48,890 bases of DNA from an uncultured Coriobacteriaceae bacterium (GTDB lineage Bacteria > Actinomycetota > Coriobacteriia > Coriobacteriales > Eggerthellaceae). Under the pieces are notes generated by a model. It was not told the origin of the DNA and did no database searches. It saw only the letters and a list, made by a program, of their open reading frames with translations. Positions 17,439 through 25,540 of the stretch are shown in pieces. The position numbers were made by a program, and so were the translations under genes. Numbering within the stretch: the stretch's first letter is position 1; each line of letters opens with the position of its first letter. Location of the stretch: contig URRZ01000004.1 in assembly GCA_900550385.1 (NCBI GenBank), forward strand, positions 1 to 48,890, read 5' to 3'.

Positions 17439-18730
17439 TGTCGAAGCTGTCGCTGTTCCTGCCCCCCTTCGCAGGCGACTATTCCGGTGCCTGCTCGGTG
17501 CTGTTCCCCTTCGACTGCATGGTGGTCATCCTCGATGCGGGGTGCTGCACGCGGAATTATGCGGAATACGACGAGCCGCGCTGGACGAGGGAGCGCAAGC
17601 CGGCGTTCTCCGCCCAGATCCGCACGCTCGACACGGTGATGGGGGACGAGGAGGGCATCATCTCCCAGGTGCTGGATGCGGCGCGCGATCTGGAGCCGGC
17701 GTGCATCGCGTTGGTCGGGACGCCGGTGCCCGCCATCGTGGGCATGGACCTTGCGGGCATGGCGCGCGACATCGAGCGGGAAGGCGGCATCCCCTGCATG
17801 GGGGTTGCCACCAACGGGTTCGACACCTACGAGCGCGGCGTTTCGCGCGCGCTTCGGATGCTGGTGGGCAGGTTCGCGCTGCCCGCCGCCTCCGCGAAGC
17901 CCGGTGGCGGGGCTGGCGCGGGGCGCAGCGTGTCGGATCGCGTTCCCAGGGTGAACCTGCTGGGCGTCACGCCGCTCGATTTCGCCGATGGCTCCATCGC
18001 CGACAGGCAGAGGGCGCTGCTTGCCGAGGGGGGCGTCGAGGTGGTTTTCGACGGGATGTCCCGTTTCGGCGTGGCGGACGTTGAGGCGATGGCGCGCGCC
18101 GATGCGAGCGTCGTCGCCACCTGGGCCGGGCTCGCCGCCGCGCGCGCCCTGCGCGACGGGGCGGGGATCCCCTGCGTAGTCGGGGCTCCGATCGATGCGG
18201 AGTCGGCGGCTGCCGTCGCGCAAAGGGTCCGTCGCGCGGTCCGCGGCGCCGATGCGGACGAAGGGCGGCCGGTTTCCCGAACAGCATCGCTTGCTGCGGC
18301 GCGTGTCTGCGCGGATGGCGCCGTGGAGGCCCCGTGCGGGAACGCGACGCCCGCCGAGCCTCCTTCCCCGAAAGCGATCCTCGTGGGGGATCAGGTGATG
18401 ATGGGGTCTTTGCGCGAGGCCCTCCTTCGGATGGAGGGCTCGCCTTTCGTCGAAGGCGATCTTGCGGTGGCGACGTTCTTCTCCAACGAAGACGCGCTTG
18501 CCCACGCCTGCGACAGGGTCTTCGCCGAGGATTCCGATCTCGAGGCCTATTTGGAGCGCCATCCCGGCATCTTGGTTGTGGGCGATCCGCTGCTTGCGCG
18601 GCTTCCCTCGTTGGAGGAGGAGCGTTTGGTGAAGGCGGTGCATCCCGCCGTGTCGGGCCAGCTGTTCGGCGATATCGAAACGAGTGGAAAGGGGTTGCTG
18701 GATGAAATTCGACTACGAGCAGGCGCTTGA
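17438..18730 (+). CDS. Nitrogenase component-1-like subunit B
   Basis: This is a 430-residue protein beginning FLPPFAGDYSGACSVLF (C19), with AGCCTRNYAEYDEPRW (C36, C37), VMGDEEG (68-73) and ALVGTPVPAIVGMD (91-104). This matches the component-1 fold, but the usual third cysteine is replaced by the TPVP segment. A GVATNGFDTYERG segment follows, again family-typical. Residues about 265-310 are a low-complexity Ala/Arg/Pro-rich insert. The ATG at 17438 shares its A with the stop of subunit A, and a GTG directly before it is an alternative. The end overlaps the MoeA-like gene by 29 bases, so subunits A, B and MoeA-like are translationally coupled. Confidence 0.83.
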   Translation: MSKLSLFLPPFAGDYSGACSVLFPFDCMVVILDAGCCTRNYAEYDEPRWTRERKPAFSAQIRTLDTVMGDEEGIISQVLDAARDLEPACIALVGTPVPAIVGMDLAGMARDIEREGGIPCMGVATNGFDTYERGVSRALRMLVGRFALPAASAKPGGGAGAGRSVSDRVPRVNLLGVTPLDFADGSIADRQRALLAEGGVEVVFDGMSRFGVADVEAMARADASVVATWAGLAAARALRDGAGIPCVVGAPIDAESAAAVAQRVRRAVRGADADEGRPVSRTASLAAARVCADGAVEAPCGNATPAEPPSPKAILVGDQVMMGSLREALLRMEGSPFVEGDLAVATFFSNEDALAHACDRVFAEDSDLEAYLERHPGILVVGDPLLARLPSLEEERLVKAVHPAVSGQLFGDIETSGKGLLDEIRLRAGA

Positions 18731-19928
18731 GAGGGGAGAAGCCCTCAAGATGCTCTGCGAGGCATGGGGCGAGCCCGATCTCGGCATCGAGACCGTCCTG
18801 TTGCCGCAGGCGCAGGGACGCGTTGCCGCGCATGACGTGCGGGCGGCGTGCTCCATCCCCGTGGTGCGCTCGTCCAAGCGCGACGGCATCGCGGTGAAAT
18901 CGTCCGCCTTCGCCGCGGGCGTCCCCGACGGAAGTGCATGGGTGCGCGGGATCGACTACGCGCAGGCGGATACCGGTGACGATTTTCCCGACGAGTTCGA
19001 TGCCGTCGTGGCGGTGGAGGGCATCGAGCGGCTGGAAGGCGGCGGGATCCGCTTCGTCGACGACGATCTGGAAGTGAAGCCCGGCGACGGCGTGAACCCC
19101 TGCGGCTCCATCGTCAAGGAAGGCTCCCTCATCGTTCCCGCGCGCACGATGCTCTCCGCCGAGGCGGTCGCCGCCTGCGCAGTGGGCGGGCTCGCCCAGA
19201 TCGACGTCATCCGACGCCTGCGCGTCGCCTTCCTCCCCACTGGCAGCGAGCTGGTTCCCTGGGGCTCCTATCCCGAGAGGGGCAAGAACATCGAGGCGAA
19301 CGGCTTGCTCGCAAGCGGCATGCTGAAGGAGTGGGGCGCCGAGGCGGTGGTGTACCCGATGGTGCGCGACGAGCCGTCGCTTTTGGAGAAAGCCCTCGAC
19401 CGGGCCCTTTCCGCGGCCGACATCGTGCTGATAAACGGCGGTTCGTCGCGCGGCGAGGAGGACTACAATTCCAAGATGCTCCAGGCACGCGCGGCGTATT
19501 TCCGCCATGGGGTGCGCGCGGTGCCGGGCAGGCCGGTGGGCATGGCGGTCATCGGCGGCAAGCCGGTTGTCAACGTCCCCGGCCCCCCGCTGGCCGCGTT
19601 TCTCGCGTTGGACTGGCTCATCCGCGGCATGATCGCGTTCGCTTACGGAATCCCCGCCCCCGAGCGCCAGCGTCTGCGCGTCCGCATGGGCGTCGACGTC
19701 GCGAAGCCTCCAAAGTTCGAACGGCTGATGCGCGTGCGCCTCTCGCAGGACGGCGATGGCGGGATGACGTGCGTTCCTATGCCCACCGATTGCGGTGTTC
19801 CGGCACAGCTCGCCGGGTCCGACGCGATGCTATCCATTCCCATAGGAAGCGGTGGCGTGCATGCGGGTGACGAAGTCGAGGTAGAGCTCCTCCGTCCCTT
19901 GGAGGCCATCCGCGCCTCGTGGCGATAG
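18702..19928 (+). CDS. Divergent MoeA-like molybdopterin molybdotransferase family protein
   Basis: This is a 408-residue protein with MoeA domain order. An N-terminal RSSKRDGIAVKS (56-67) corresponds to the MDGYA region, LPTGSELVPWG (179-189) to the TGDEL loop, INGGSSRGEEDY (244-255) to the GGxSxGxxD site, and VPGRP (274-278) and VPGPP (292-296) to the PGKP/PGNP loops. The Asn of PGNP is replaced by Pro. MoeA inserts molybdenum into adenylylated molybdopterin. Genomic coupling to nitrogenase-like genes suggests a specialised paralogue that handles metal or cofactor for this system rather than the housekeeping enzyme. The start is ATG at 18702, inside subunit B. Confidence 0.82.
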   Translation: MKFDYEQALERGEALKMLCEAWGEPDLGIETVLLPQAQGRVAAHDVRAACSIPVVRSSKRDGIAVKSSAFAAGVPDGSAWVRGIDYAQADTGDDFPDEFDAVVAVEGIERLEGGGIRFVDDDLEVKPGDGVNPCGSIVKEGSLIVPARTMLSAEAVAACAVGGLAQIDVIRRLRVAFLPTGSELVPWGSYPERGKNIEANGLLASGMLKEWGAEAVVYPMVRDEPSLLEKALDRALSAADIVLINGGSSRGEEDYNSKMLQARAAYFRHGVRAVPGRPVGMAVIGGKPVVNVPGPPLAAFLALDWLIRGMIAFAYGIPAPERQRLRVRMGVDVAKPPKFERLMRVRLSQDGDGGMTCVPMPTDCGVPAQLAGSDAMLSIPIGSGGVHAGDEVEVELLRPLEAIRASWR

Positions 19929-19976
19929 GCTCTTTCGCGACGGGCGGCGGATGGGAAAACCGTGCGCCCGTGTTTC

Positions 19977-20017
19977 GGCGGGCGGCGTTTTCGATCCCTT
20001 CCCGGACGCCGCCCGCC
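19977..20017. terminator. Bidirectional hairpin between convergent genes
   Basis: GGCGGGCGGCGT (19977-19988) pairs perfectly with ACGCCGCCCGCC (20006-20017). It lies between the ends of the MoeA-like (+) and Crp/Fnr (-) genes and probably terminates both transcripts, though the T-runs on either side are short. Confidence 0.6.
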
Positions 20018-20033
20018 TTCCGGTTCCGGTTCG

Positions 20034-20723
20034 CTAGCGGGGTTCCATGCCGTGGAGGGTGAACGTGCCCCCTTGGAACGAGATCAGCCCTTCCGATCTC
20101 ATCTTGCCGAGTTCGCGCGACAACGCGCTGCGCTCGATATAGAGCAGATCGGCCAATTCTTGGCGGTTGCAGGGCAGCTGGAAGGTGCGCGACCCTTGGA
20201 TCGCGGCTTGCTTCGACAGATACGACAGCACCTTCTGGCGCGTCGAGCGATTGGAGAGCACGTCGAGCCTGCTCATAAGATGGGCCGTGGTTTGCGATAA
20301 CGATGCGATGAGGTTCGCCCTCACCTTGTTGACGTGCTTGAGGCAGCAGGGGCACGACTCCACTTCGCTGCTGATGGAGAAGTCGATGGTTTCGCAGGGC
20401 TCGCTCGCGATCACGCAGATGCCCGTGTTGGAATACAGGCGGGGGGACGCGTCGCTGGCTATGACGGAGTCGGGAGGATAGCTGCCCAGGATCGAGCGGT
20501 TGCCGTCCTCGCCGTAGCGCACGATCAGCGCCGTGCCGGACACGAGGTAGCGCGTTCTCGTCGGCTCGGCATCGCCCGATGCCAAACGGGTTCCTTCTTC
20601 GTGCCGCTTGACGGTGGCGTCGAGGCAGCGAAGGACCGAGTGTATCCTATCCGTGGGTATGCCGTTGAACAGCGCAGGCGACGCGAAGCGTGCGTCGAGC
20701 TCTTCGAGTGGGCGATCGGACAT
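20034..20723 (-). CDS. Crp/Fnr-family transcriptional regulator
   Basis: This is a 229-residue protein with an N-terminal cNMP-binding-type beta-barrel (about 15-125) and a C-terminal winged helix (about 165-225). The winged helix includes CNRQELADLLYIERSALSRELGKMRSEGLI. Between them lies a cysteine-rich ESCPCCLKH stretch at the start of the dimer helix; it could sense redox or metal, but the spacing is not that of Fnr. The start is the ATG at 20723, with a GAGGAG site in front; a second ATG 15 bases upstream would put that site inside the gene. It is convergent with the nitrogenase-like operon and divergent from the flavodiiron gene, so both are candidate targets. Confidence 0.88.
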   Translation of the reverse strand: MSDRPLEELDARFASPALFNGIPTDRIHSVLRCLDATVKRHEEGTRLASGDAEPTRTRYLVSGTALIVRYGEDGNRSILGSYPPDSVIASDASPRLYSNTGICVIASEPCETIDFSISSEVESCPCCLKHVNKVRANLIASLSQTTAHLMSRLDVLSNRSTRQKVLSYLSKQAAIQGSRTFQLPCNRQELADLLYIERSALSRELGKMRSEGLISFQGGTFTLHGMEPR

Positions 20724-20890
20724 CGTCGAACTCCTCATTACTATACTCAAATAAGCATAATGATAATACATCCAAACGCGTGCCCTGTGAACCTCCTTGC
20801 ATGCGGTCGCGCGGTATACTTGCACGCGAAAACATCGCTTTCGCCCGCCCGACAAGCATGGACGGGCGCATCGAAGAAGGGGGCTCCCGC

Positions 20891-22075
20891 ATGCTGCACG
20901 CAGTCGAAGTGAAGCCGGGCATCCATTGGGTGGGCGGCATCGATTGGAACGAACGCAACTTCCACGGCTACACCACCGATCGCGGCTCCACGTACAACGC
21001 GTACCTCATCATGGACGAGCACCCCACGCTCATCGACACGTGCAAGCCGGCGTTTGCCGACGAGCTGCTCGAGCGCGTGGGCGAGATCATCGACCCGTCC
21101 AAGATCGAATACGTCATCGCCAACCATGTGGAGCAGGACCACTCCGGCGCGTTGCCGGCCATCCATGCGCTGGCTCCCAACGCCAAGATCTACTGCAGCG
21201 CCCCGCATGGCGTGAAGGGGCTGACCGCCCATTACGGCGATCTGGGCTACGTGCCGGTGAAGACCGGTGACAGCCTCTGCATCGGGCGGCGCACGCTGCA
21301 TTTCACCCAGACGGTGATGGTGCATTGGCCCGACAACATGGTGACCTTCTGCCCCGAGGACCGCATCCTGTTCTCCAACGACGCGTTCGGCCAGCACTTT
21401 GCCTCGTCGAAGCGCTTCGATGACGAGGTGGGGTTGCCGGAGGTGCTGGCGCAGGCCAAGAAGTACTACGCCAACATCGTGATGCCGTACTCTCGCCATG
21501 TGGTGCGCGCCCTCGACGCGCTCGGCGGGCTCGACATCGACATGATCGCGCCGAGCCACGGCGTCATCTGGCGCAGCCATGTGGCCGAGATCCTGCAGAC
21601 GTACGCGCGCTGGAGCTCGCTTGAGCCCGAGGACTACGCCATCGTGGTCTACGACAGCATGTGGCACACCACCGAGGCGATGGCGCGCGAGATCGTGGAG
21701 GCGTTCGTGGAGTGCGGCGTGCCCGCGCGCCTGTTCGACCTCAAGGCCAACCATATCTCCGACATCATGACCGAGGTGCTGTCCGCCAAGTACATCGCCG
21801 TGGGTTCGCCCACGCTCAACAACGGCATGATGCCCACGGTCGCGGCGTTTCTGTGCTACCTGAAAGGCCTCTCGCCCAAGGGCGGCTGGGCGGGGCGCGT
21901 GGGCATCCCGTTCGGCTCGTACGGCTGGGGAACCAACGGTCCTGACGAGGTGGCGGCGCAGCTCGAGGCATGCGGTCTTGCGATGCCGCTCGGCACGCTG
22001 GCCCACCAGTGGGTGGAAGACGAGGAGCATCTGGGCAAGCTCCAGGATGCCATCGTCGAGGCCGTGGGGAAGTAG
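20891..22075 (+). CDS. Flavodiiron protein (FprA-type A flavoprotein)
   Basis: This is a 394-residue enzyme with a metallo-beta-lactamase-like domain followed by a flavodoxin domain. The diiron site shows H79-x-E81-x-D83-H84 (NHVEQDHSG), H145 (VHWPDNM), D164 (SNDAFGQH) and H223 (SHGVIWR). The FMN loop is YDSMWHTTEAMA near 254-265. No rubredoxin domain is fused. Such proteins reduce O2 to water or NO to N2O in the cytoplasm of anaerobes. The start is the ATG at 20891 after a GAAGAAGGGGG site. The position beside an oxygen-sensitive-type nitrogenase-like cluster and a Crp/Fnr regulator fits a protective role. The 167-base upstream gap holds a TATACT box (20815-20820) without a clear -35. Confidence 0.92.
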   Translation: MLHAVEVKPGIHWVGGIDWNERNFHGYTTDRGSTYNAYLIMDEHPTLIDTCKPAFADELLERVGEIIDPSKIEYVIANHVEQDHSGALPAIHALAPNAKIYCSAPHGVKGLTAHYGDLGYVPVKTGDSLCIGRRTLHFTQTVMVHWPDNMVTFCPEDRILFSNDAFGQHFASSKRFDDEVGLPEVLAQAKKYYANIVMPYSRHVVRALDALGGLDIDMIAPSHGVIWRSHVAEILQTYARWSSLEPEDYAIVVYDSMWHTTEAMAREIVEAFVECGVPARLFDLKANHISDIMTEVLSAKYIAVGSPTLNNGMMPTVAAFLCYLKGLSPKGGWAGRVGIPFGSYGWGTNGPDEVAAQLEACGLAMPLGTLAHQWVEDEEHLGKLQDAIVEAVGK

Positions 22076-22081
22076 GATGCC

Positions 22082-23107
22082 GTGCCCCTGGGCAAGACGC
22101 TGCTCATAGCCAACCCCGCCGCCCGCAACGGCGAGGGCGCGCAGGCCGCCCGGAGGGCGGAGGAGCTGTTGCGCGCCGTGCCGGATTGCAGCCTTGAGGT
22201 CGCGCTCACCTGCCGTCCCGGCCATGCGGGCGATCTCGCCGCAGGCGCCGCGGGGTTCCAGACCGTGGCGGTGCTGGGCGGCGACGGCGCCATCCACGAG
22301 GCGGCGGGCGGCCTCATGCGCCTGCCGCGGGATAGGCGGCCTGCGCTGGGCGCGATTCCGGTGGGATCGGGCAATGACTACGCGTTCTCCCTGGGGATGG
22401 CGCCCCAGCTCGACCACGCCGTCGCCCAGCTCGCATCCGCGCCGGTCCGTTGGGTCGATGCGGGGACGTGCAACGGGGAATTCTTCGTCGAGACGCTTTC
22501 GTTCGGGCTCGACGCGGGCATCGCCTTGGACACGATGGAGCGCCGCAAGCGCACGGGCGCGACGGGCACCGCCCTCTACATGCGAAGCGGCCTCGACCAG
22601 CTGCTGCACCATCTGGACAGCCGCAGGGTTCGGGCGCGTTTCGAGGGGATGGGCGATGCCGTCAGGCCGGCGGCGTTCTGGGATCAGGCGCGCTCCGGCG
22701 ACGGCTCGGCGGAGGGCGACGTCATCCTGTGCGCCGTGCAGGTCGGCCCCACCTACGGCGGCGGTTTCCGCATCTGCCCCGAAGCGCGCTTCGACGACGG
22801 CATGCTGGACGTGTGCATCGCGCATGCGCCGGTCGGCCTGCTGAAGGCGGCGTTCGTGTTCCTGCGGGCGAAGAACGGCCGCCATCTGGGCTTCCGCGAG
22901 ATAGAGGCGTTCTCGGCGCGCAGCCTGCACTTGGAGTTCGCACAGCCCCTCCCGGTGCAGATCGATGGCGAGCGCTTGGAGGCTACCGAGTTCGAGATAG
23001 GGATCGAGCCCGCCGCCCTGCGCGTGATCGCGCCGTCGGATGCGGCGTTCGCCGGCGCGCATCGCCGGGGCGCGTCGGCGATGCCGGCGTCGACCGACAA
23101 CAGATGA
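22082..23107 (+). CDS. Diacylglycerol-kinase/YegS-type lipid kinase
   Basis: This is a 341-residue protein with the catalytic motifs of the family: NPAARNGEG near the N-terminus, VLGGDGAIHEAAGG (ATP-binding GGDG, about 62-75) and IPVGSGNDYAFSLG. The C-terminal beta-rich domain has GGGFRICPEARFDDGMLDV. It likely phosphorylates a membrane lipid such as diacylglycerol. The start is GTG at 22082, 6 bases after the flavodiiron stop, and no better start is visible. It is probably cotranscribed with the flavodiiron gene, but I see no functional link. Confidence 0.87.
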   Translation: MPLGKTLLIANPAARNGEGAQAARRAEELLRAVPDCSLEVALTCRPGHAGDLAAGAAGFQTVAVLGGDGAIHEAAGGLMRLPRDRRPALGAIPVGSGNDYAFSLGMAPQLDHAVAQLASAPVRWVDAGTCNGEFFVETLSFGLDAGIALDTMERRKRTGATGTALYMRSGLDQLLHHLDSRRVRARFEGMGDAVRPAAFWDQARSGDGSAEGDVILCAVQVGPTYGGGFRICPEARFDDGMLDVCIAHAPVGLLKAAFVFLRAKNGRHLGFREIEAFSARSLHLEFAQPLPVQIDGERLEATEFEIGIEPAALRVIAPSDAAFAGAHRRGASAMPASTDNR

Positions 23108-23118
23108 AGGGGAGAGCG

Positions 23119-25254
23119 ATGACCCGCGTCAAGCAGAACCGTCCGTCCCGCGACAGCTTCCTTCCCACAAGCCGCGCCGATATGGAGCGGCGGGGTTGGG
23201 GGCAGTGCGATTTCGTGTACGTGTCGGGGGACGCCTACGTGGACCATTCCTCGTTCGGCATGGCGATCATCACGCGCCTGCTCGAAGCGCACGGCTACAA
23301 GGTCGGCGTGATCGCGCAGCCCGACTGGACCGATCCCGCGTCGGTCGCCGTGCTCGGCGAGCCGCGTCTGGGGTTCCTCGTGTCATCGGGCAACATGGAC
23401 TCGATGGTCAACCACTACACCGTCGCCAAGAAGAAGCGCCATCGCGACGCGTATTCCCCCGGCGGCAAGGCGGGCCTGCGCCCCAACCACGCCACGGTGG
23501 TGTACGCCAACCTCATCCGCCGCACGTTCAAGGAGACGCCCATCATCGTGGGCGGCATCGAGGCGAGCCTGCGGCGCTTCGCCCATTACGATTACTGGTC
23601 CGACAAGATGAAGCGCTCGCTTCTGCTCGACGCCGGCGCGGACCTGCTCATCTACGGCATGGGGGAGCATGCCGTGGTGGAGGTGGCCGACGCGCTGGAT
23701 GCGGGGCTTTCCATCCGCGACATCACCTACGTCGACGGCACGGCGTACCGCGCATCCTCGCTGGAGCACGTCTACGATGCGGTGGAGCTGCCGCCGTTCC
23801 CCGAGCTGCAGGCGGATCGCCTCGCCTACGCGCGCAGCTTCGCCGTCCAGTACCGCAACAGCGATCCGTTCACGGGCAAGCGCCTGGTGGAACCCTATTC
23901 GGATCACGAGTACGTGGTGCAGAACCCGCCGTCGGCGCCGCTTTCCACCGAGGAGATGGACGCGGTGTACGAGCTGCCCTACGCGCGCGCGGCGCATCCG
24001 GACTACGACGAGGCGGGCGGCGTCCCCGCGCTCGAGGAGGTCCGCTTCAGCCTCACCAGCAACCGCGGCTGCTTCGGCGAATGCGCGTTCTGCGCGCTGA
24101 CGTTCCACCAGGGCCGCATCGTGCAGGCGCGCAGCCATGAGTCGCTCCTGCGCGAGGCGGAGGCGATGACGCGCGACTCCGCCTTCAAAGGCTACATCGC
24201 CGACGTGGGCGGCCCCACCGCCGATTTCCGCGCGCCGGCCTGCAAGGCGCAGCTCGAACGCGGGGCGTGCCCGGGCAAGCGGTGCCTCTCGCCAAAGCCT
24301 TGCGCCCAGCTCGAAGCCGACCATGCCGACTACCTGGAGCTGCTGCGCAAGCTGCGCGCGCTGCCCGACGTGAAGAAGGTGTTCGTGCGCTCGGGCGTGC
24401 GCTTCGATTACGTGCTGGCGGACAAGCGGCACGGCATGGAGTTCCTTGACGAGCTGGCGGCGCACCATGTGAGCGGCCAGCTGCGCGTCGCCCCTGAGCA
24501 CGTGTCGGATGCGGTGCTGCAGGTCATGGGCAAGCCGCCGCGCGCGACGTACGATCGCTTCCGCGAGGCGTTCCAGCAGGCGACCGAGCGTGCGGGGCTC
24601 GAGCAGTACCTGGTGCCGTACCTGATGTCGTCGCATCCGGGCTCCACGCTGCGCGAGGCGGTGAAGCTGGCCGAATACGTGCGCGACATGGGCTTCAACC
24701 CCGAGCAGGTGCAGGATTTCTATCCCACGCCGGGCAGCCTCTCCACCGTCATGTACGCCGCAGGGGTGGATCCGCGCACCATGGAGAAGGTCTACGTCCC
24801 GCGAAGCGCGCACGAGAAAGCGCTGCAGCGCGCCCTCATCCAGTACCGCAACCCCGCCAACCGCGACCTCGTGCGCGAGGCGCTGCGCCGCGCGCACCGC
24901 ACCGACCTGATCGGCTACGGCGAGAAGTGCCTCGTCCGCCCCGAGAAGAAAGGCGACGCGGCGGGGAAGGGCGTCTCGGGGGATGCCGGGCGCGACTCCT
25001 CGCCAACCCGATCGAAGACCCAGGGGAAGGCGTCGGGTCGTGGGAAGGGCGCGCCCGAAGAGCATCGCGAGAAACGGGGCCTGGCGGGCGAGAAGCTGCG
25101 CGAGCGCCAACGCCGAGCGCAGCTCCGCCGCGATGAGGGCCGCTCTTCCGGACGGCAAGGGGGAGGACGCGGTTCCTCGGCTCCCAACCGCAAGAGCCGC
25201 GGTCCGGCGCGCAAGGCCAACGGGCACAAGGGCGGCATCCGCAAGGGCCGTTGA
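23119..25254 (+). CDS. ygiQ: YgiQ-family radical SAM protein
   Basis: This is a 711-residue protein. An N-terminal cobalamin-binding-like domain (about 1-300) includes the family-typical LPTSRADMERRGW and SGDAYVDHSSFG segments and a VGGIEASLRRFAHYDYW motif. The radical SAM core has CFGECAFC (C318, C322, C325) for the 4Fe-4S cluster, followed by the DVGGPTADF segment. After about residue 600 comes a long basic, Gly/Arg/Lys/Ser-rich tail, probably disordered. The ATG at 23119 follows a GGGGAGAG site 11 bases after the kinase gene. YgiQ proteins are widespread but their substrate is unknown. This is the last gene of the segment separating rplW from rplB. Confidence 0.93.
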   Translation: MTRVKQNRPSRDSFLPTSRADMERRGWGQCDFVYVSGDAYVDHSSFGMAIITRLLEAHGYKVGVIAQPDWTDPASVAVLGEPRLGFLVSSGNMDSMVNHYTVAKKKRHRDAYSPGGKAGLRPNHATVVYANLIRRTFKETPIIVGGIEASLRRFAHYDYWSDKMKRSLLLDAGADLLIYGMGEHAVVEVADALDAGLSIRDITYVDGTAYRASSLEHVYDAVELPPFPELQADRLAYARSFAVQYRNSDPFTGKRLVEPYSDHEYVVQNPPSAPLSTEEMDAVYELPYARAAHPDYDEAGGVPALEEVRFSLTSNRGCFGECAFCALTFHQGRIVQARSHESLLREAEAMTRDSAFKGYIADVGGPTADFRAPACKAQLERGACPGKRCLSPKPCAQLEADHADYLELLRKLRALPDVKKVFVRSGVRFDYVLADKRHGMEFLDELAAHHVSGQLRVAPEHVSDAVLQVMGKPPRATYDRFREAFQQATERAGLEQYLVPYLMSSHPGSTLREAVKLAEYVRDMGFNPEQVQDFYPTPGSLSTVMYAAGVDPRTMEKVYVPRSAHEKALQRALIQYRNPANRDLVREALRRAHRTDLIGYGEKCLVRPEKKGDAAGKGVSGDAGRDSSPTRSKTQGKASGRGKGAPEEHREKRGLAGEKLRERQRRAQLRRDEGRSSGRQGGGRGSSAPNRKSRGPARKANGHKGGIRKGR

Positions 25255-25339
25255 CCGGCCGCCCCGGCCCGGCCGCTGCGCCTTCCCGCCGCCGACTTGT
25301 GCGCAGGTTGTGTGCGTGGCGACCGGGCAAGATTCATTC

Positions 25340-25368
25340 TTGAACACAGGCATCCGAGGGCATATAAT
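25340..25368 (+). promoter_or_regulatory. Promoter for the rplB-adk unit
   Basis: TTGAAC (25340-25345) and a perfect TATAAT (25363-25368) are separated by 17 bases. Transcription would start near 25375, leaving a leader of about 165 nt before rplB. It replaces the read-through that would normally come from rplW. Confidence 0.88.
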
Positions 25369-25411
25369 GCTTCTTTGCGTCTGGCCAATCTATGGATACA
25401 CCCGGACGCGT

Positions 25412-25501
25412 GGAAGCTCCGGCGTCGGTCGCCCGCACCTCACACGGACGTCCCGGCCATCGGAGTTCCACCAGGTAAGGAGGATCTTCGGGGTGCGGTG
25501 A
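25412..25501 (+). promoter_or_regulatory. Candidate structured leader of rplB mRNA
   Basis: GGAAGCTCCG (25412-25421) pairs with CGGAGTTCC (25461-25469) with one bulged base, enclosing about 39 nt. Just after it a strong TAAGGAGG (25476-25483) is followed at 9 bases by GTG CGG TGA, a possible two-codon open frame, about 40 nt before rplB. This layout could be a ribosomal-protein autoregulatory leader. It matches no leader family I can name from sequence alone. Confidence 0.4.
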
Positions 25502-25540
25502 GGCGCGCGAGCGAAGGTCCACGAGAAGAGAAGGAAAGAA

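Noticed and set aside
15392..18730. Classical nitrogen-fixing nitrogenase
   Set aside because: No nifB, nifE, nifN or nifK/nifD with cofactor-binding Cys/His, and subunit B lacks the third cysteine; N2 fixation is not supported.
20747..23062. 771-codon minus-strand open frame over the flavodiiron and kinase genes
   Set aside because: Composition is a typical high-GC antisense shadow (His/Arg/Ala/Gly-rich), with no domain; both plus-strand genes have full catalytic motifs.
22450..23118. In-frame upstream extension of the YgiQ-type gene
   Set aside because: The extra residues lie inside the kinase gene in another frame and match nothing; the ATG at 23119 has a good ribosome-binding site and starts at the family N-terminus.
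5647..25254. Integrated genomic island with attachment sites
   Set aside because: No integrase, tRNA target or direct-repeat att sites are visible; the only mobile element is one small IS3-type insertion, and the genes share codon use with the surroundings.
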